Part shown: in pieces, positions 15,449 through 24,051 of the stretch
Layout: every line of letters begins with the position of its first letter
Position numbering within the stretch: position 1 is the first letter of the stretch
NCBI GenBank assembly: GCA_043774625.1
Contig: JAYVTG010000098.1
Location: 1-56,471 of the forward strand
Reading direction: 5' to 3'
DNA: 56,471 nucleotides
Origin: JAAFIP01 sp043774625
GTDB lineage: Bacteria; Pseudomonadota; Gammaproteobacteria; Burkholderiales; Burkholderiaceae_C
Notes under the pieces: model-generated
Told to the model about the DNA's origin: nothing
The model's database searches: none
What the model saw: the letters and a program-made list of their open reading frames with translations, nothing else
Made by a program: the position numbers and the translations under genes

Positions 15449-16913
15449 CCGAGATTGTCCATTAGAACTTCCCGCGCTTTTGCCGCATACTCAAGATACA
15501 CGATTTCTAATGGAATCCATTAGAGAATCCTCAATGAAATCAACGATGTAGGATGGATTGACCGATCATGCCAGCAGATTTCAAGATCAAATTCACCAAC
15601 AAAGAAGTCAGCGCCTGGGGCGGCCTTGCGCTTTTGAAGCGCATGCTCGATCAATTAGGCTTTACCGATGAGCTTGCCCGCTGGAGTCTGCCCCCGCCTG
15701 GGTCTAACCGCGGCTATGCACCTGCTCAATTGATCGAACAAATGATGGTCAGCATTTGGTGTGGTGCAGCTCGCTTTGCCCACGCCGAGATCACGCGCCT
15801 GGACAGCACCCTGGCTCGCCTGTTTGGTTGGAAGCGGGTTGCAGGCCACAAAGCCATCATCCGGCTGTTTGAGCGCTTTGACATGGCTTGCAGCTCCCGC
15901 GTGCAAACGCAAAGCTACGAATGGCTCTTTGGCAAACTGGCCTTGAAGAACGTCACGTTAGATGTCGACTCCACCGTGCTGACCCGCTGGGGGCAAACCT
16001 GCCAGGGCGCAGTCAAGGGCTACAACCCGAGAAACCACGGGCGCATGAGCCATCACCCCTTGATGGCCTTTGTAGCCGACTGGCGCTTGGTGGCCAATTT
16101 CTGGCTGCGCCCAGGCAACGCGCACAGCGCCAACAATGCACTGTCTTTCATTGAGCAAAGCATCCAGAATTTAGGGGGCACGAAGGTCGGCCTGTTTCGC
16201 GCAGACAGCGGCTTTTACGATCAAAAAATTGTTGCCCTGCTCAGGGACAAAGACATCAACCACATCATCAGTGCTCGCCTGACGACGGGTTTGCAGCAAG
16301 CGATTGTGGACAAATGCGTCTGGCAAGAGATTGAAACTGGGCTGCAAGTCTCCGAGCTGGAGTACACGCCCAAGGATTGGCCGCAAGCGCAGCGTATCGT
16401 GGTGGTGCGCCAGCATATCAAGCGCAAGAATGCTGCGGGCAAGACGCTGTCGCTGTTTGCTGACGATCCTGACCTGCACGGCTGGCGCTATGGTGCGATG
16501 CTCACCGATATGACACTTCCAGCGCTTGAGGTATGGCGGCTGTATCGGGGCAGAGCAGACTGCGAGAACCGGATCAAGGAGCTCAAGCAAGACTTTGGCT
16601 TGGGCAGCTTCGTGCTCAAAGACTTCTGGGCGACTGAGGCAGCAATGGGGGTGGCGATGCTGTCCTACAACTTGATGAGTGTGTTTCGCCATCTGGTGAT
16701 GCGCGAGAAGACGCAGCATACGCTGGCTACGCTGCATCACAAGGTGCTGGCTGTGGGTGCTTTTTGGAGCGAGTCTCCAAAAGACAAACCATCGATACTC
16801 AAACTGGCGATTGCACGAAAAAGGCGAGCGTGGTTTGAGGGGCTTTGGGCTAACGCCAATGCGTGCAATATCCCAGTTCAGCCTGCTCGGTAAGTTCTAA
16901 TGGACAATCTCGG
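15449..16913 (+). mobile_element. IS1380-family insertion sequence, complete
   Basis: Bounded by perfect 20-bp terminal inverted repeats, 15449-15468 (CCGAGATTGTCCATTAGAAC) and its complement at 16894-16913. It is flanked by a 4-bp target duplication TTAA (15445-15448 and 16914-16917). It carries one transposase gene. The left TTAA contains the TAA stop codon of the pseudopilin gene, so that protein stays intact. Perfect ends and an open transposase suggest a recent insertion. Confidence 0.93.
15568..16893 (+). CDS. IS1380-family DDE transposase
   Basis: Transposase of the surrounding element, 441 residues. It has the IS4-like DDE core: LDVDST (Asp134), RADSGFYD (Asp213) and the YREK signature Y326-R329-E333-K340 in YRGRADCENRIKELKQD. 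WGQTCQGAVKGYNPRNHGRM followed by SHHPLMAF is characteristic of the IS1380 family. The stop codon abuts the right inverted repeat. It appears intact and so may be active. Confidence 0.94.
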   Translation: MPADFKIKFTNKEVSAWGGLALLKRMLDQLGFTDELARWSLPPPGSNRGYAPAQLIEQMMVSIWCGAARFAHAEITRLDSTLARLFGWKRVAGHKAIIRLFERFDMACSSRVQTQSYEWLFGKLALKNVTLDVDSTVLTRWGQTCQGAVKGYNPRNHGRMSHHPLMAFVADWRLVANFWLRPGNAHSANNALSFIEQSIQNLGGTKVGLFRADSGFYDQKIVALLRDKDINHIISARLTTGLQQAIVDKCVWQEIETGLQVSELEYTPKDWPQAQRIVVVRQHIKRKNAAGKTLSLFADDPDLHGWRYGAMLTDMTLPALEVWRLYRGRADCENRIKELKQDFGLGSFVLKDFWATEAAMGVAMLSYNLMSVFRHLVMREKTQHTLATLHHKVLAVGAFWSESPKDKPSILKLAIARKRRAWFEGLWANANACNIPVQPAR

Positions 16914-16954
16914 TTAAAGTGACAACACTTTAGCGGTACACGCCATCCTTGTCT

Positions 16955-17866
16955 ATGCAAAATGTCACACTTCCATCTGCCTTGGTTCATAAAGCCGTGT
17001 TCCCCGTCGCTGGCTTGGGCACCCGTTTCTTGCCTGCAACCAAGGCCCAACCCAAAGAAATGCTACCGGTGGTGGACAAGCCGCTCATCCAGTACGCCGT
17101 AGAAGAGGCCTACGCTGCGGGCATCCGCCACATGATTTTTGTGACGGGACGCAATAAGCGGGCGATTGAAGACCACTTTGACACCGCCTACGAGCTGGAA
17201 ACCGAACTGCTAGCCGCCAACAAGCACGCCTTGCTCGCGGCAGTGCGCAGCGTTCAACCAGACGACATGGTGTGCTCTTACGTGCGCCAGCCCCGTTCAC
17301 TGGGTTTGGGCCATGCGGTATTGTGCGCCGAGCATCTGGTGGGTGATGAGCCTTTTGCCGTGTTGCTGGCCGATGATTTGATGGTTGGCGAACCGGGTGG
17401 CTTAAGCATATTGGCCCAAATGGTGGCCCAATACGCTGCGCTGGACGCTACTAGACGCGGTTGCATCGTCGCGGTGCAGCAAGTGCCGCGCGAGCTTACC
17501 CGCCGCTACGGTATGGTGGGCGGGCAGATGGTGGCAGACCGCTTGATGCGCCTGGACAAATTTGTAGAAAAACCTGCTCCGCAGGACGCTCCTTCACACT
17601 GGGGAGTAGCCGGACGTTATGTGCTGAGCCCCCAGGTTTTTACTGCCATTCGTGCGCAACCGCGTGGTGTGGGTGGCGAGATTCAATTGACCGATGGCAT
17701 TGCTGCACTGATGGCAGAACAACCCGTTTACGCTTATCAATACAGCGGTAGGCGCTATGATTGTGGTAGCAAGTCAGGCTTTTTGCAGGCCACAGTAGAG
17801 CTGGCCTTGCAGCACCCCGAGGAAGGTGCAGAGTTTGCGCAGTATCTTGCCAACCGTGGCAAGTAA
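16955..17866 (+). CDS. galU: UTP--glucose-1-phosphate uridylyltransferase
   Basis: Makes UDP-glucose from UTP and glucose-1-phosphate for envelope sugars and galactose metabolism. The nucleotidyltransferase signature is at the N-terminus (FPVAGLGTRFLPATKAQPKE, then MLPVVDKPLIQYAVEEA). FAVLLADDLM, KFVEKP and GGEIQLTDGI follow. ATG 16955 is preferred; an in-frame TTG at 16949 is an alternative. It now lies only about 40 bp from the insertion sequence, so its promoter may have been altered or supplied by the element. Confidence 0.96.
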   Translation: MQNVTLPSALVHKAVFPVAGLGTRFLPATKAQPKEMLPVVDKPLIQYAVEEAYAAGIRHMIFVTGRNKRAIEDHFDTAYELETELLAANKHALLAAVRSVQPDDMVCSYVRQPRSLGLGHAVLCAEHLVGDEPFAVLLADDLMVGEPGGLSILAQMVAQYAALDATRRGCIVAVQQVPRELTRRYGMVGGQMVADRLMRLDKFVEKPAPQDAPSHWGVAGRYVLSPQVFTAIRAQPRGVGGEIQLTDGIAALMAEQPVYAYQYSGRRYDCGSKSGFLQATVELALQHPEEGAEFAQYLANRGK

Positions 17867-17878
17867 CGCGTGTAGAAC

Positions 17879-17933
17879 AACGCCGGGTTAACGTCGAGTT
17901 AACACCGAATCAACGCTGAATTAACGCCGGCGC
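17879..17933. repeat. five degenerate 11-bp tandem units after galU
   Basis: Units start with AAC every 11 bp: AACGCCGGGTT, AACGTCGAGTT, AACACCGAATC, AACGCTGAATT, AACGCCGGCGC. The last unit overlaps the end of the minus-strand tusA-like gene. There is no T-run for a terminator. Confidence 0.7.
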
Positions 17934-18148
17934 AAGATATGGAAAAACTCGCTGCCCACAGTTTCCTGCTGCACTAGTTCATTGCCTGTTTGTCTGGCAA
18001 AAGCCTGAAAGTCGCGCATTGAGCCTGCGTCGGTCGCTACCACTTTAAGCAGCTGGCCACTGGTCAGCTCGCTCAGTGCTTTCTTGGCCTTCAAGATCGG
18101 CAGCGGGCAATTGAGGCCACGGGTGTCAAGTTCTTTACTGATTTCCAT
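17921..18148 (-). CDS. TusA-family sulfurtransferase
   Basis: Small sulfur-carrier protein of 75 residues (family ~75-85). It holds the signature DTRGLNCPLPILKAKKALSE, with the persulfide cysteine in NCPLP near residue 14, and the later motif VVATDAGSMRDFQAFARQTG. Such proteins pass sulfur to tRNA thiolation, molybdenum cofactor or related pathways; the exact partner is not visible here. It converges on galU and follows the NUDIX gene after a 70-bp gap. Confidence 0.92.
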   Translation of the reverse strand: MEISKELDTRGLNCPLPILKAKKALSELTSGQLLKVVATDAGSMRDFQAFARQTGNELVQQETVGSEFFHILRRR

Positions 18149-18218
18149 ACGCAGATTCCATAAACATAATTAGGGTTAGAACACAATTCATCTGGTTATT
18201 GTCGGCCAAGTTTTCATA

Positions 18219-18746
18219 TTATCGCTTTTCCCACTCTACAAATAGGGGTTCTAGCCCGATACTGCGCAGCCAGTCGGCCAGTGCATAGCCTGTGCCTGCT
18301 GGCCAGCATTTCACCTTGTCGTAGTCATACAGTTTGTATTCTGCCAGCTCGGGTGACAAAGCTACCTCGCCATCGGCCACCACGTGGTAGGCGATGATGA
18401 CCTGGTTCATGCGCAAAAACTCATACACGCCAATCAGGTTCACTGCGCTGCAGTTGAGGTTGGTTTCTTCTTTTACCTCGCGGGTTATGCCGTCTTGCGG
18501 CGTTTCGCCTGCTTCCATAAAACCGGTGATCAGCGCAAACATTTTGCCGGGCCAGGCGGCGTTGCGTGCCAGCAGCAATTGGCCCCGGTATTGCACTACG
18601 GCAGCCAGCACGGGGGTGGGGTTGTTCCAGTGCGTCCAGTTGCAGGCCGTGCAGCGCAGGCGTTGTTTTGCGCCACCGTCTTCCATAGCCGTGACGATGG
18701 ACAGCTCAGTCGCGCACTGTGGGCAAAATTTAAATCCGTGGTTCAT
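18219..18746 (-). CDS. NUDIX hydrolase with N-terminal zinc ribbon
   Basis: Hydrolase of a nucleoside diphosphate linked to another moiety, 175 residues; substrate not known. FCPQC and RCTACNWTHW form a zinc ribbon in the first 40 residues, as in NudC-like NADH pyrophosphatases. The NUDIX box follows: GFMEAGETPQDGITREVKEE matches G-x5-E-x7-REVxEE. It is shorter than NudC and may be its own subgroup. ATG 18746 starts MNHGFKFCPQC. A repeat A lies just upstream of this start. Confidence 0.9.
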   Translation of the reverse strand: MNHGFKFCPQCATELSIVTAMEDGGAKQRLRCTACNWTHWNNPTPVLAAVVQYRGQLLLARNAAWPGKMFALITGFMEAGETPQDGITREVKEETNLNCSAVNLIGVYEFLRMNQVIIAYHVVADGEVALSPELAEYKLYDYDKVKCWPAGTGYALADWLRSIGLEPLFVEWEKR

Positions 18747-18763
18747 AGTTTTTATCTTTTTAT

Positions 18764-18804
18764 GCTATAAAAATAATAGCTGCTCGCGCATATGCTACGC
18801 TGGC
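18764..18804 (+). repeat. dispersed repeat A, copy 6
   Basis: GCTATAAAAATA, ATAGCTGCT, CGCGCATATG, CTACGCTGGC. It lies in the 92-bp gap between the NUDIX start and the cysM stop. Confidence 0.88.
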
Positions 18805-18838
18805 AATAGGCCTAAATGACAGGAAAAAAGCGAGAATA

Positions 18839-19783
18839 TCACGCTGGAAAAACGCCGGTAGACAAATAGCGGTCGCCACGGTCACAAACGATAAAAACAA
18901 TCACGGCATCACGCTCACGTGCGGCAATTTGCTGTGCCACCCAGCAAGCACCGGCTGCAGACGGCCCCGCAAAAATGCCTTCTGCGCGCGCCAGTTCGCG
19001 GCACATGTCCTCAGCATCTGCCTGGCTGACGTACACCAGCTCGTCCACATGCTGCGGGTCATAAATTTTGGGCAAATATTCTTGTGGCCACTTGCGAATG
19101 CCCGGAATGCGAGAACCCTCGCTGGGCTGCGCACCAATAATCTTGATGGCCGGGTTCTTCTCTTTTAAAAACTTCGACACCCCGGTGATCGTGCCCGTCG
19201 TGCCCATGGCACTCACAAAATGCGTGATCTTGCCGCCGGTTTGCTCCCAAATCTCGGGGCCTGTTGCCTCGTAATGCGCGCGCGGATTGTCCTGGTTGGC
19301 AAATTGGTCCAATACACGGCCTTTGCCCTCTTTTTGCATTTTTTCTGCCAAATCGCGGGCATATTCCATACCGCCGCTCTTGGGCGTGAGGATCAATTGC
19401 GCGCCAAACGCCTTCATCGTCTGCGCCCGCTCAATGCTCAGGTCTTCGGGCATGACCAGCACCATGCGATAGCCCTTGATGGCCGCTGCCATGGCCAGCG
19501 CAATACCCGTGTTGCCAGACGTCGCCTCGATCAACGTGTCACCGGGTTGGATGTCACCACGCTCTTGCGCACGCTGAATCATCGACAGCGCGGGGCGGTC
19601 TTTGACCGAGCCAGCGGGGTTATTGCCTTCCAGCTTGCCCAAAATTACGTTATTTCGTTGGGCGTTGTCGTCTGCGCCAATACGTTGCAAGCGTGCCAAG
19701 GGCGTTTTGCCGATAGCGTCTTCAATCGTCGGGTAGGCAAAAGTAGCGGCAAGGGGGGAGCTTTGTTTCAAATTCATACCCAT
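18839..19783 (-). CDS. cysM: cysteine synthase B
   Basis: PLP enzyme that forms cysteine from O-acetylserine and sulfide or thiosulfate. At 314 residues the length fits. GNNPAGSVKDRPAL carries the PLP lysine (K61), SGNTG the substrate loop, and GTTGTITGVSKFLKEKNP the phosphate-binding glycine loop. The R/EGIFAGPSAAGACW region near the C-terminus is CysM-like. ATG 19783 or 19777 can serve as start. It is divergent from tRNA-Leu with a short shared promoter region. Confidence 0.95.
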   Translation of the reverse strand: MGMNLKQSSPLAATFAYPTIEDAIGKTPLARLQRIGADDNAQRNNVILGKLEGNNPAGSVKDRPALSMIQRAQERGDIQPGDTLIEATSGNTGIALAMAAAIKGYRMVLVMPEDLSIERAQTMKAFGAQLILTPKSGGMEYARDLAEKMQKEGKGRVLDQFANQDNPRAHYEATGPEIWEQTGGKITHFVSAMGTTGTITGVSKFLKEKNPAIKIIGAQPSEGSRIPGIRKWPQEYLPKIYDPQHVDELVYVSQADAEDMCRELARAEGIFAGPSAAGACWVAQQIAARERDAVIVFIVCDRGDRYLSTGVFPA

Positions 19784-19837
19784 ACTGTGCCATAATTATG
19801 GGCTTGGCACACTACGTCTATGTGCACAAACTTCATA

Positions 19838-19924
19838 GCCGAAGTGGCGAAATTGGTAGACGCAGCAGACTCAAAATCTGCCGATTGAGAGATCGTGCCG
19901 GTTCGATTCCGGCCTTCGGCACCA
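19838..19924 (+). tRNA. tRNA-Leu (anticodon CAA)
   Basis: An 87-nt class II tRNA. Acceptor GCCGAAG pairs with CTTCGGC, followed by ACCA with an encoded CCA end. The D-arm contains TGGCGAAATTGGTAGACGC. The anticodon loop is CTCAAAA with anticodon CAA, reading UUG. The variable arm is long and the T-loop is GTTCGATTCC. Confidence 0.97.
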
Positions 19925-19929
19925 GACAA

Positions 19930-19962
19930 AGCCCGTCAGCAGCAAGCCGACGGGCTTTTTTT
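19930..19962 (+). terminator. intrinsic terminator after tRNA-Leu
   Basis: AGCCCGTC pairs with GACGGGCT around AGCAGCAAGCC, followed by a run of seven to eight T residues. Confidence 0.93.
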
Positions 19963-19970
19963 ATGGTCAA

Positions 19971-21296
19971 TCAGGATTGGCGGTACATTGTTTGTTGAAT
20001 TTTTCGCGTGCCGCGCCACACCGCCCACAACACTAGCGGGATCAAAGCGCCAGCGGCAATCTCTGGGTTTAGCGGCACGCCTGCGCCCTTGAGCGCCTTA
20101 CCTGCGTACAGCAGCAAGCTCACCACGTAATAACAAATGGCAGCAATGGATAGGCCCTCCACGGTGCTTTGCAGGCGCAACTGCAGCGCCTGGCCCTTGG
20201 TAAGTTCTTCTAGCAACTGTTGGTTTTGCTGCTCGTTGACAATTTCCACTCTGGTGCGCAGCAAGGCACTGGCGCGCGAAATGCGTTCCGACAGCGAACC
20301 CAGCCTGCGCTCTGTGGCCGCGACCGTGGCCATAGCCGGCGATAGTCGGTGGCGTAAATATACGCCCAGTTGCTGTGTGCCGGGTATAGCCTTTTCACGC
20401 AACTCGGCAATACGCTGGTCTACCAGTGTGGCATAGGCTCGCGTGGCAGAGAAGCGAAAACCGTGCGCAGCAGTGGCCCCTTCTACACGCGACGCAAGAG
20501 AAATCATGGCATCTAGTAGCGCCTGGTCAGACAGGCTATCTCCGACCATTTGCGCAGTGATGGTCGCCAGTGTATCCTCGCATTCGGCCAGCATAGGGCC
20601 CAGTTCTTTGGCCACAGGCAGGCCGCGCAGCGCCATGAGGCGATAAGTCTCCATTTCTAGCAAGCGGTGTGAGGTGCGCCCCGAGCGAGCCTCGCTGGTG
20701 CCTGCTGGCGCAACAACCAGCAAACGCTCAAAGCCGTCTGGCCCAATATGAAAGCGGGTAACGGCCCATGAATGGCCGTTACCAATTTGCGATGCCAGAA
20801 CGGTGTGCTCGCCAAACCACTGCTGCGCAAGCGCGCTGAGTGCTTTTTCGTCCTGCAAATCGCCCTCGACCATGGCCATTTGAATGGCAGCAACGGTACG
20901 CCCTGGCAAGCCACGTAGCCAACCAGCAGGCACCACGGGTGAGGTCATCAAATCAGGATCTGTCGCACCCAGGGTTGCGCCATGCGGCAGGGGCTGCACG
21001 ATGGAGTACCGGGTAAATTCAGTGTGGCGCTCCCACTTTACGGTGTAACCGTCAAAGCGCAGCCGCAAAAAGTTGGCGTTCAAACTCTCCGTTGGCAAAT
21101 CCTGTTGGCCGGGCAACAAGCGCAGGTGCGCACACTCCTGCGCGCGCGTAACGCCATCATTTAGCAAGGCCACGTACACCACCAAAGCGGGCAATCGTAT
21201 GCGCGCTGCAGGCCGAGCATGAAGCTCGTTGTGCAACTCGCTGCGCTGCGCATCGTCAGGCGGAAGCATCCATTCGTTAGCTAGGGGTTCGGTCAT
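19971..21296 (-). CDS. DUF3422 family membrane protein
   Basis: Conserved proteobacterial protein of unknown function. Diagnostic segments are RSELHNELHARPAARIRLPA near the N-terminus and VKWERHTEFTRYSIV. A helical, coiled-coil-like region precedes two C-terminal membrane segments (LSIAAICYYVVSLLLYAG, and IAAGALIPLVLWAVW), so the bulk probably faces the cytoplasm. ATG 21296 (MTEPLANEW) is preferred over an in-frame start at 21314. Nothing in the neighbourhood suggests a role. Confidence 0.9.
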   Translation of the reverse strand: MTEPLANEWMLPPDDAQRSELHNELHARPAARIRLPALVVYVALLNDGVTRAQECAHLRLLPGQQDLPTESLNANFLRLRFDGYTVKWERHTEFTRYSIVQPLPHGATLGATDPDLMTSPVVPAGWLRGLPGRTVAAIQMAMVEGDLQDEKALSALAQQWFGEHTVLASQIGNGHSWAVTRFHIGPDGFERLLVVAPAGTSEARSGRTSHRLLEMETYRLMALRGLPVAKELGPMLAECEDTLATITAQMVGDSLSDQALLDAMISLASRVEGATAAHGFRFSATRAYATLVDQRIAELREKAIPGTQQLGVYLRHRLSPAMATVAATERRLGSLSERISRASALLRTRVEIVNEQQNQQLLEELTKGQALQLRLQSTVEGLSIAAICYYVVSLLLYAGKALKGAGVPLNPEIAAGALIPLVLWAVWRGTRKIQQTMYRQS

Positions 21297-21478
21297 GGGC
21301 TTACCTGCAAGCAAAATGGGTGATGAAAAAAGAAAAGACAGACACTACAAAATGTATAGCTTTGCATACATATTCTATGATGTCTATAAAAGAATTGCCC
21401 GGAAGAAATGGCCGCCATTTTCTGATTACCGTCTGCGCAAGGGACTGAAGCCATCAGGTTGGTGTCAAAATACAGAAT

Positions 21479-21778
21479 ATGTCCCACCCTACAGCATCGA
21501 ACGCTACTATGCCAACAGATCCGGCGGCGACACCCGCTGCTACTGGGCAGCCGCGCAACCCGCTACACGGCCTTACGCTGGAGAACATCGTTTGCACTTT
21601 GGTAGACCACTACGGTTGGGAAGAATTGGCTCACCTCATACCGGTGCGTTGCTTCGCATTTGAACCCAGCGTTACATCCAGCCTGAAATTTCTGCGCAAA
21701 ACACCCTGGGCGCGCGAGAAGGTGGAAGGCCTGTATTTGTTTATGCTGCGCGAAGAACGGCGTAATAAAGTGCGTTAG
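21479..21778 (+). CDS. VF530 family protein
   Basis: Small conserved protein, predicted DNA-binding from family knowledge; role unknown. After a variable Thr/Ala/Pro N-terminus of about 25 residues, the conserved core reads NPLHGLTLENIVCTLVDHYG, then LIPVRCFAFEPS and SLKFLRKTPWAREKVEGLY. At 99 residues it is complete. The DNA just upstream is AT-rich. Its TAG stop is immediately followed by a repeat A and the convergent trmL gene. Confidence 0.9.
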   Translation: MSHPTASNATMPTDPAATPAATGQPRNPLHGLTLENIVCTLVDHYGWEELAHLIPVRCFAFEPSVTSSLKFLRKTPWAREKVEGLYLFMLREERRNKVR

Positions 21779-21818
21779 CCAGCGTGGAATATGCGCGAGC
21801 AGCTATTTATTTTGTAGC
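21778..21818 (-). repeat. dispersed repeat A, copy 7 (between convergent stops)
   Basis: Begins at the last base of the VF530 stop codon and runs into trmL, where it encodes the last residues (NATK) and the TAA stop. Boxes CCAGCGTGG, AATATGCGCG, AGCAGCTAT and TAGC are at consensus. Confidence 0.92.
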
Positions 21819-22286
21819 ATTATTGCTTTTCAACCCACACTGCCGCCAAGCCTCATACACCGTCACCGCTACGGCGTTGGACAAATTCAAACTGCGCTGA
21901 CCTTCGATCATCGGCAGCCGCAGGCGTTGCGAGGGTGGGAAAGTCTCACGAATAGCGGGTGGCAGGCCTGCCGTTTCTGAGCCAAACACCAGCCAGTCGC
22001 CAGGCGCATAGGTTTGATCAAACGTGCTGTGGCTGCCCTTGGTGGTCATGGCGAACATGCGCTCTTGCGCGGGCTGGCAGGTGGACATGAACGTCGCCCA
22101 GCTAGCGTGGCGTTGCACGTCGGTGTATTCGTGATAGTCCAGCCCGGCGCGGCGCATGTAGCGGTCTTCCATGCTAAAGCCCAGCGGTTCGATCAAATGC
22201 AGCTTGCAGCCGGTGTTGGCGGCCAGGCGGATGACGTTGCCGGTATTGGGCGGGATTTCGGGGTGGACGAGAACGATGTTGAACAT
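21807..22286 (-). CDS. trmL: tRNA (cytidine(34)-2'-O)-methyltransferase
   Basis: SPOUT enzyme that methylates the wobble ribose of tRNA-Leu isoacceptors using S-adenosylmethionine. The protein starts MFNIVLVHPEIPPNTGNVIR at ATG 22286; an in-frame start at 22322 only adds a non-conserved leader. Family motifs are NTGCKLHLIEPLGFSMED, WLVFGSETAGLPP and the knot region MIEGQRSLNLSNAVAVTVYEA. Its final codons and stop come from repeat A copy 7. A tRNA-Leu(CAA), a known substrate class, is encoded 2 kb away, which is probably chance. Confidence 0.95.
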   Translation of the reverse strand: MFNIVLVHPEIPPNTGNVIRLAANTGCKLHLIEPLGFSMEDRYMRRAGLDYHEYTDVQRHASWATFMSTCQPAQERMFAMTTKGSHSTFDQTYAPGDWLVFGSETAGLPPAIRETFPPSQRLRLPMIEGQRSLNLSNAVAVTVYEAWRQCGLKSNNATK

Positions 22287-22336
22287 GGGGTGATTGTCTA
22301 CCACCAGTACACTAAGGCCCAAACAAGCCCCAGCCC

Positions 22337-23902
22337 ATGAGCCTTTTTAAATCCGCTTCCACCGTCTCTCTGTTCACCCTTGCATCCCGCATTACCGGGC
22401 TGGTGCGTGACCTGCTCATGTCGTACACCTTTGGTGTGAGCGCCATGACTGATGCGTTTTGGGTGGCGTTTCGCATTCCCAACATGCTGCGCCGCATGTT
22501 TGGTGAGGGCGCTTTTAGCCAGGCTTTTGTACCCGTGCTGGCCACCAGTAAAGAGCAAGACGGGGTAGATGCCACCAAAATTCTGGTTGACAAAGTAGCG
22601 ACCGTGCTGGCCTGGGTGCTGGTGGGCACCAGCATTGTGGGCGTGGCCACAGCGCCGCTGTTTGTATACGCCATGGCCAGTGGCTTGCAGCAAAATCCGC
22701 GCGGGTTTGAAGCGGCCGTGTGGATGACGCGCTTCATGTTTCCCTACATCGCCTGCATGTCCCTGGTGGTGCTGTCTGCAGGCATTTTGAACACCTGGAA
22801 GAAGTTTGCCGTTCCAGCGGCCACGCCCGTGCTGCTGAACGTGGCGATGATATTGGCTGCCTGGTTAGGTGCGCCGTGGTTCAAAAGCATGGGGCTAGAA
22901 CCCATTTACGCCATGGCTGTGGGGGTGATGGTGGGCGGCATGCTACAGGTAGGCATACAAATTCCGGCCTTGTACAAACTGGGTTTGTTACCCCGTTTTT
23001 CGCTTCGCTGGTCAGCATTCAAAGCTGCCTGGACTGACCCTGGCACCAAAAACGTCATCAATCTGATGCTGCCCGCCTTGCTGGGTGTGAGCGTGGCGCA
23101 AATCTCGCTGCTAATCAACACCCAAATTGCCTCGCACTTGGCCACCGGTTCTGTCAGCTGGCTCAACAGCGCCAGCTTGCTGATGGAGTTTCCAACCGCC
23201 ATGCTGGGCGTGGCCCTGGGGGTGGTGCTGATGCCGCAACTGGCCGCGGCCAAAGCGGTAAGCGACCATCAAAAATATTCGGACATGATCGACTGGGGCC
23301 TGCGCCTGGTGTTGCTACTGGCGGTGCCCAGTGCGGTGGCCTTGGTGACCTTTTCGCAGCCGCTGGTGTCTGCGCTGTACCACTACGGCGCGTTCAAAGA
23401 CAGCGACGTGCCACAAGTGGCCGTGGCGCTGATGGGCTATGGCGCTGGCTTGCTGGGCCTGGTGGCCATCAAGGTGCTGGCCTCGGCCTATTTTGCGCGG
23501 CAAGACACGCGCACGCCAGTGAAGATTGCCGTGGTTGTACTGATCTTCACCCAATTGCTCAATGTGCTGCTGGTGCCGTATTTAAGCCACGCCGCGCTGG
23601 CACTTTCCATCGGGCTGGGTGCGTTGCTCAATGCGGGCTGGCTGCTGAGTGGTTTGCTCAAAAATAAAACCTACCTACCCCAGCCCGGCTGGGGCCGTTT
23701 TGCACTGCAGGTGCTGGCCGCCAGCGCCCTGATGGCCGTGTTTTTGATGTGGGCCAGCACGGCAGTGGGCTGGATCGAGTTGCGAAGCCATATTTGGCAA
23801 CGTATTGGCCTGCTTTCCAGCGCCGTTATTGCGGCGGCAGCTATTTATTTTATAGCGTTGTGGGCTTCTGGGCTGAAACTGCGATCTTTGCTCAAGCGAT
23901 AA
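22337..23902 (+). CDS. murJ: lipid II flippase MurJ
   Basis: Polytopic inner-membrane protein of the MOP superfamily that moves lipid II across the membrane for peptidoglycan synthesis. It has 521 residues and about 14 hydrophobic segments. The conserved start TLASRITGLVRDLLMSYTFG, AFWVAFRIPNMLRRMFGEGAFSQAF and the central loop GVSVAQISLLINTQIAS are typical. ATG 22337 lies 50 bp from the divergent trmL start. Complete and ordinary. Confidence 0.97.
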   Translation: MSLFKSASTVSLFTLASRITGLVRDLLMSYTFGVSAMTDAFWVAFRIPNMLRRMFGEGAFSQAFVPVLATSKEQDGVDATKILVDKVATVLAWVLVGTSIVGVATAPLFVYAMASGLQQNPRGFEAAVWMTRFMFPYIACMSLVVLSAGILNTWKKFAVPAATPVLLNVAMILAAWLGAPWFKSMGLEPIYAMAVGVMVGGMLQVGIQIPALYKLGLLPRFSLRWSAFKAAWTDPGTKNVINLMLPALLGVSVAQISLLINTQIASHLATGSVSWLNSASLLMEFPTAMLGVALGVVLMPQLAAAKAVSDHQKYSDMIDWGLRLVLLLAVPSAVALVTFSQPLVSALYHYGAFKDSDVPQVAVALMGYGAGLLGLVAIKVLASAYFARQDTRTPVKIAVVVLIFTQLLNVLLVPYLSHAALALSIGLGALLNAGWLLSGLLKNKTYLPQPGWGRFALQVLAASALMAVFLMWASTAVGWIELRSHIWQRIGLLSSAVIAAAAIYFIALWASGLKLRSLLKR

Positions 23903-23908
23903 CCGGGT

Positions 23909-23948
23909 GCTATACATTTAGTAGCTGCTTGCGCATATTCCACGCTGG
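23909..23948 (+). repeat. dispersed repeat A, copy 8
   Basis: GCTATACATTTA, GTAGCTGCTT, GCGCATATTC, CACGCTGG, starting 7 bp after the murJ stop codon. Confidence 0.9.
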
Positions 23949-24051
23949 TATTACGTTTTTTTTATGTGGTTTTGACAGGTAAAATATCAGCAAGCAGGTT
24001 TTTTGCCCTGCACCAGTTCCCCAAACCTGCAAAATCTGTCACCATATCGCC

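Noticed and set aside
21229..21663. 144-codon plus-strand frame before and across VF530
   Set aside because: It overlaps the well-conserved VF530 gene in another frame and the start of the minus-strand DUF3422 gene; no conserved motif.
23838..23868. Half match to repeat A in murJ (GCAGCTATTTATTTTATAGC)
   Set aside because: It falls in a membrane segment and covers only the left half; cannot be told from coincidence without orthologue alignment.
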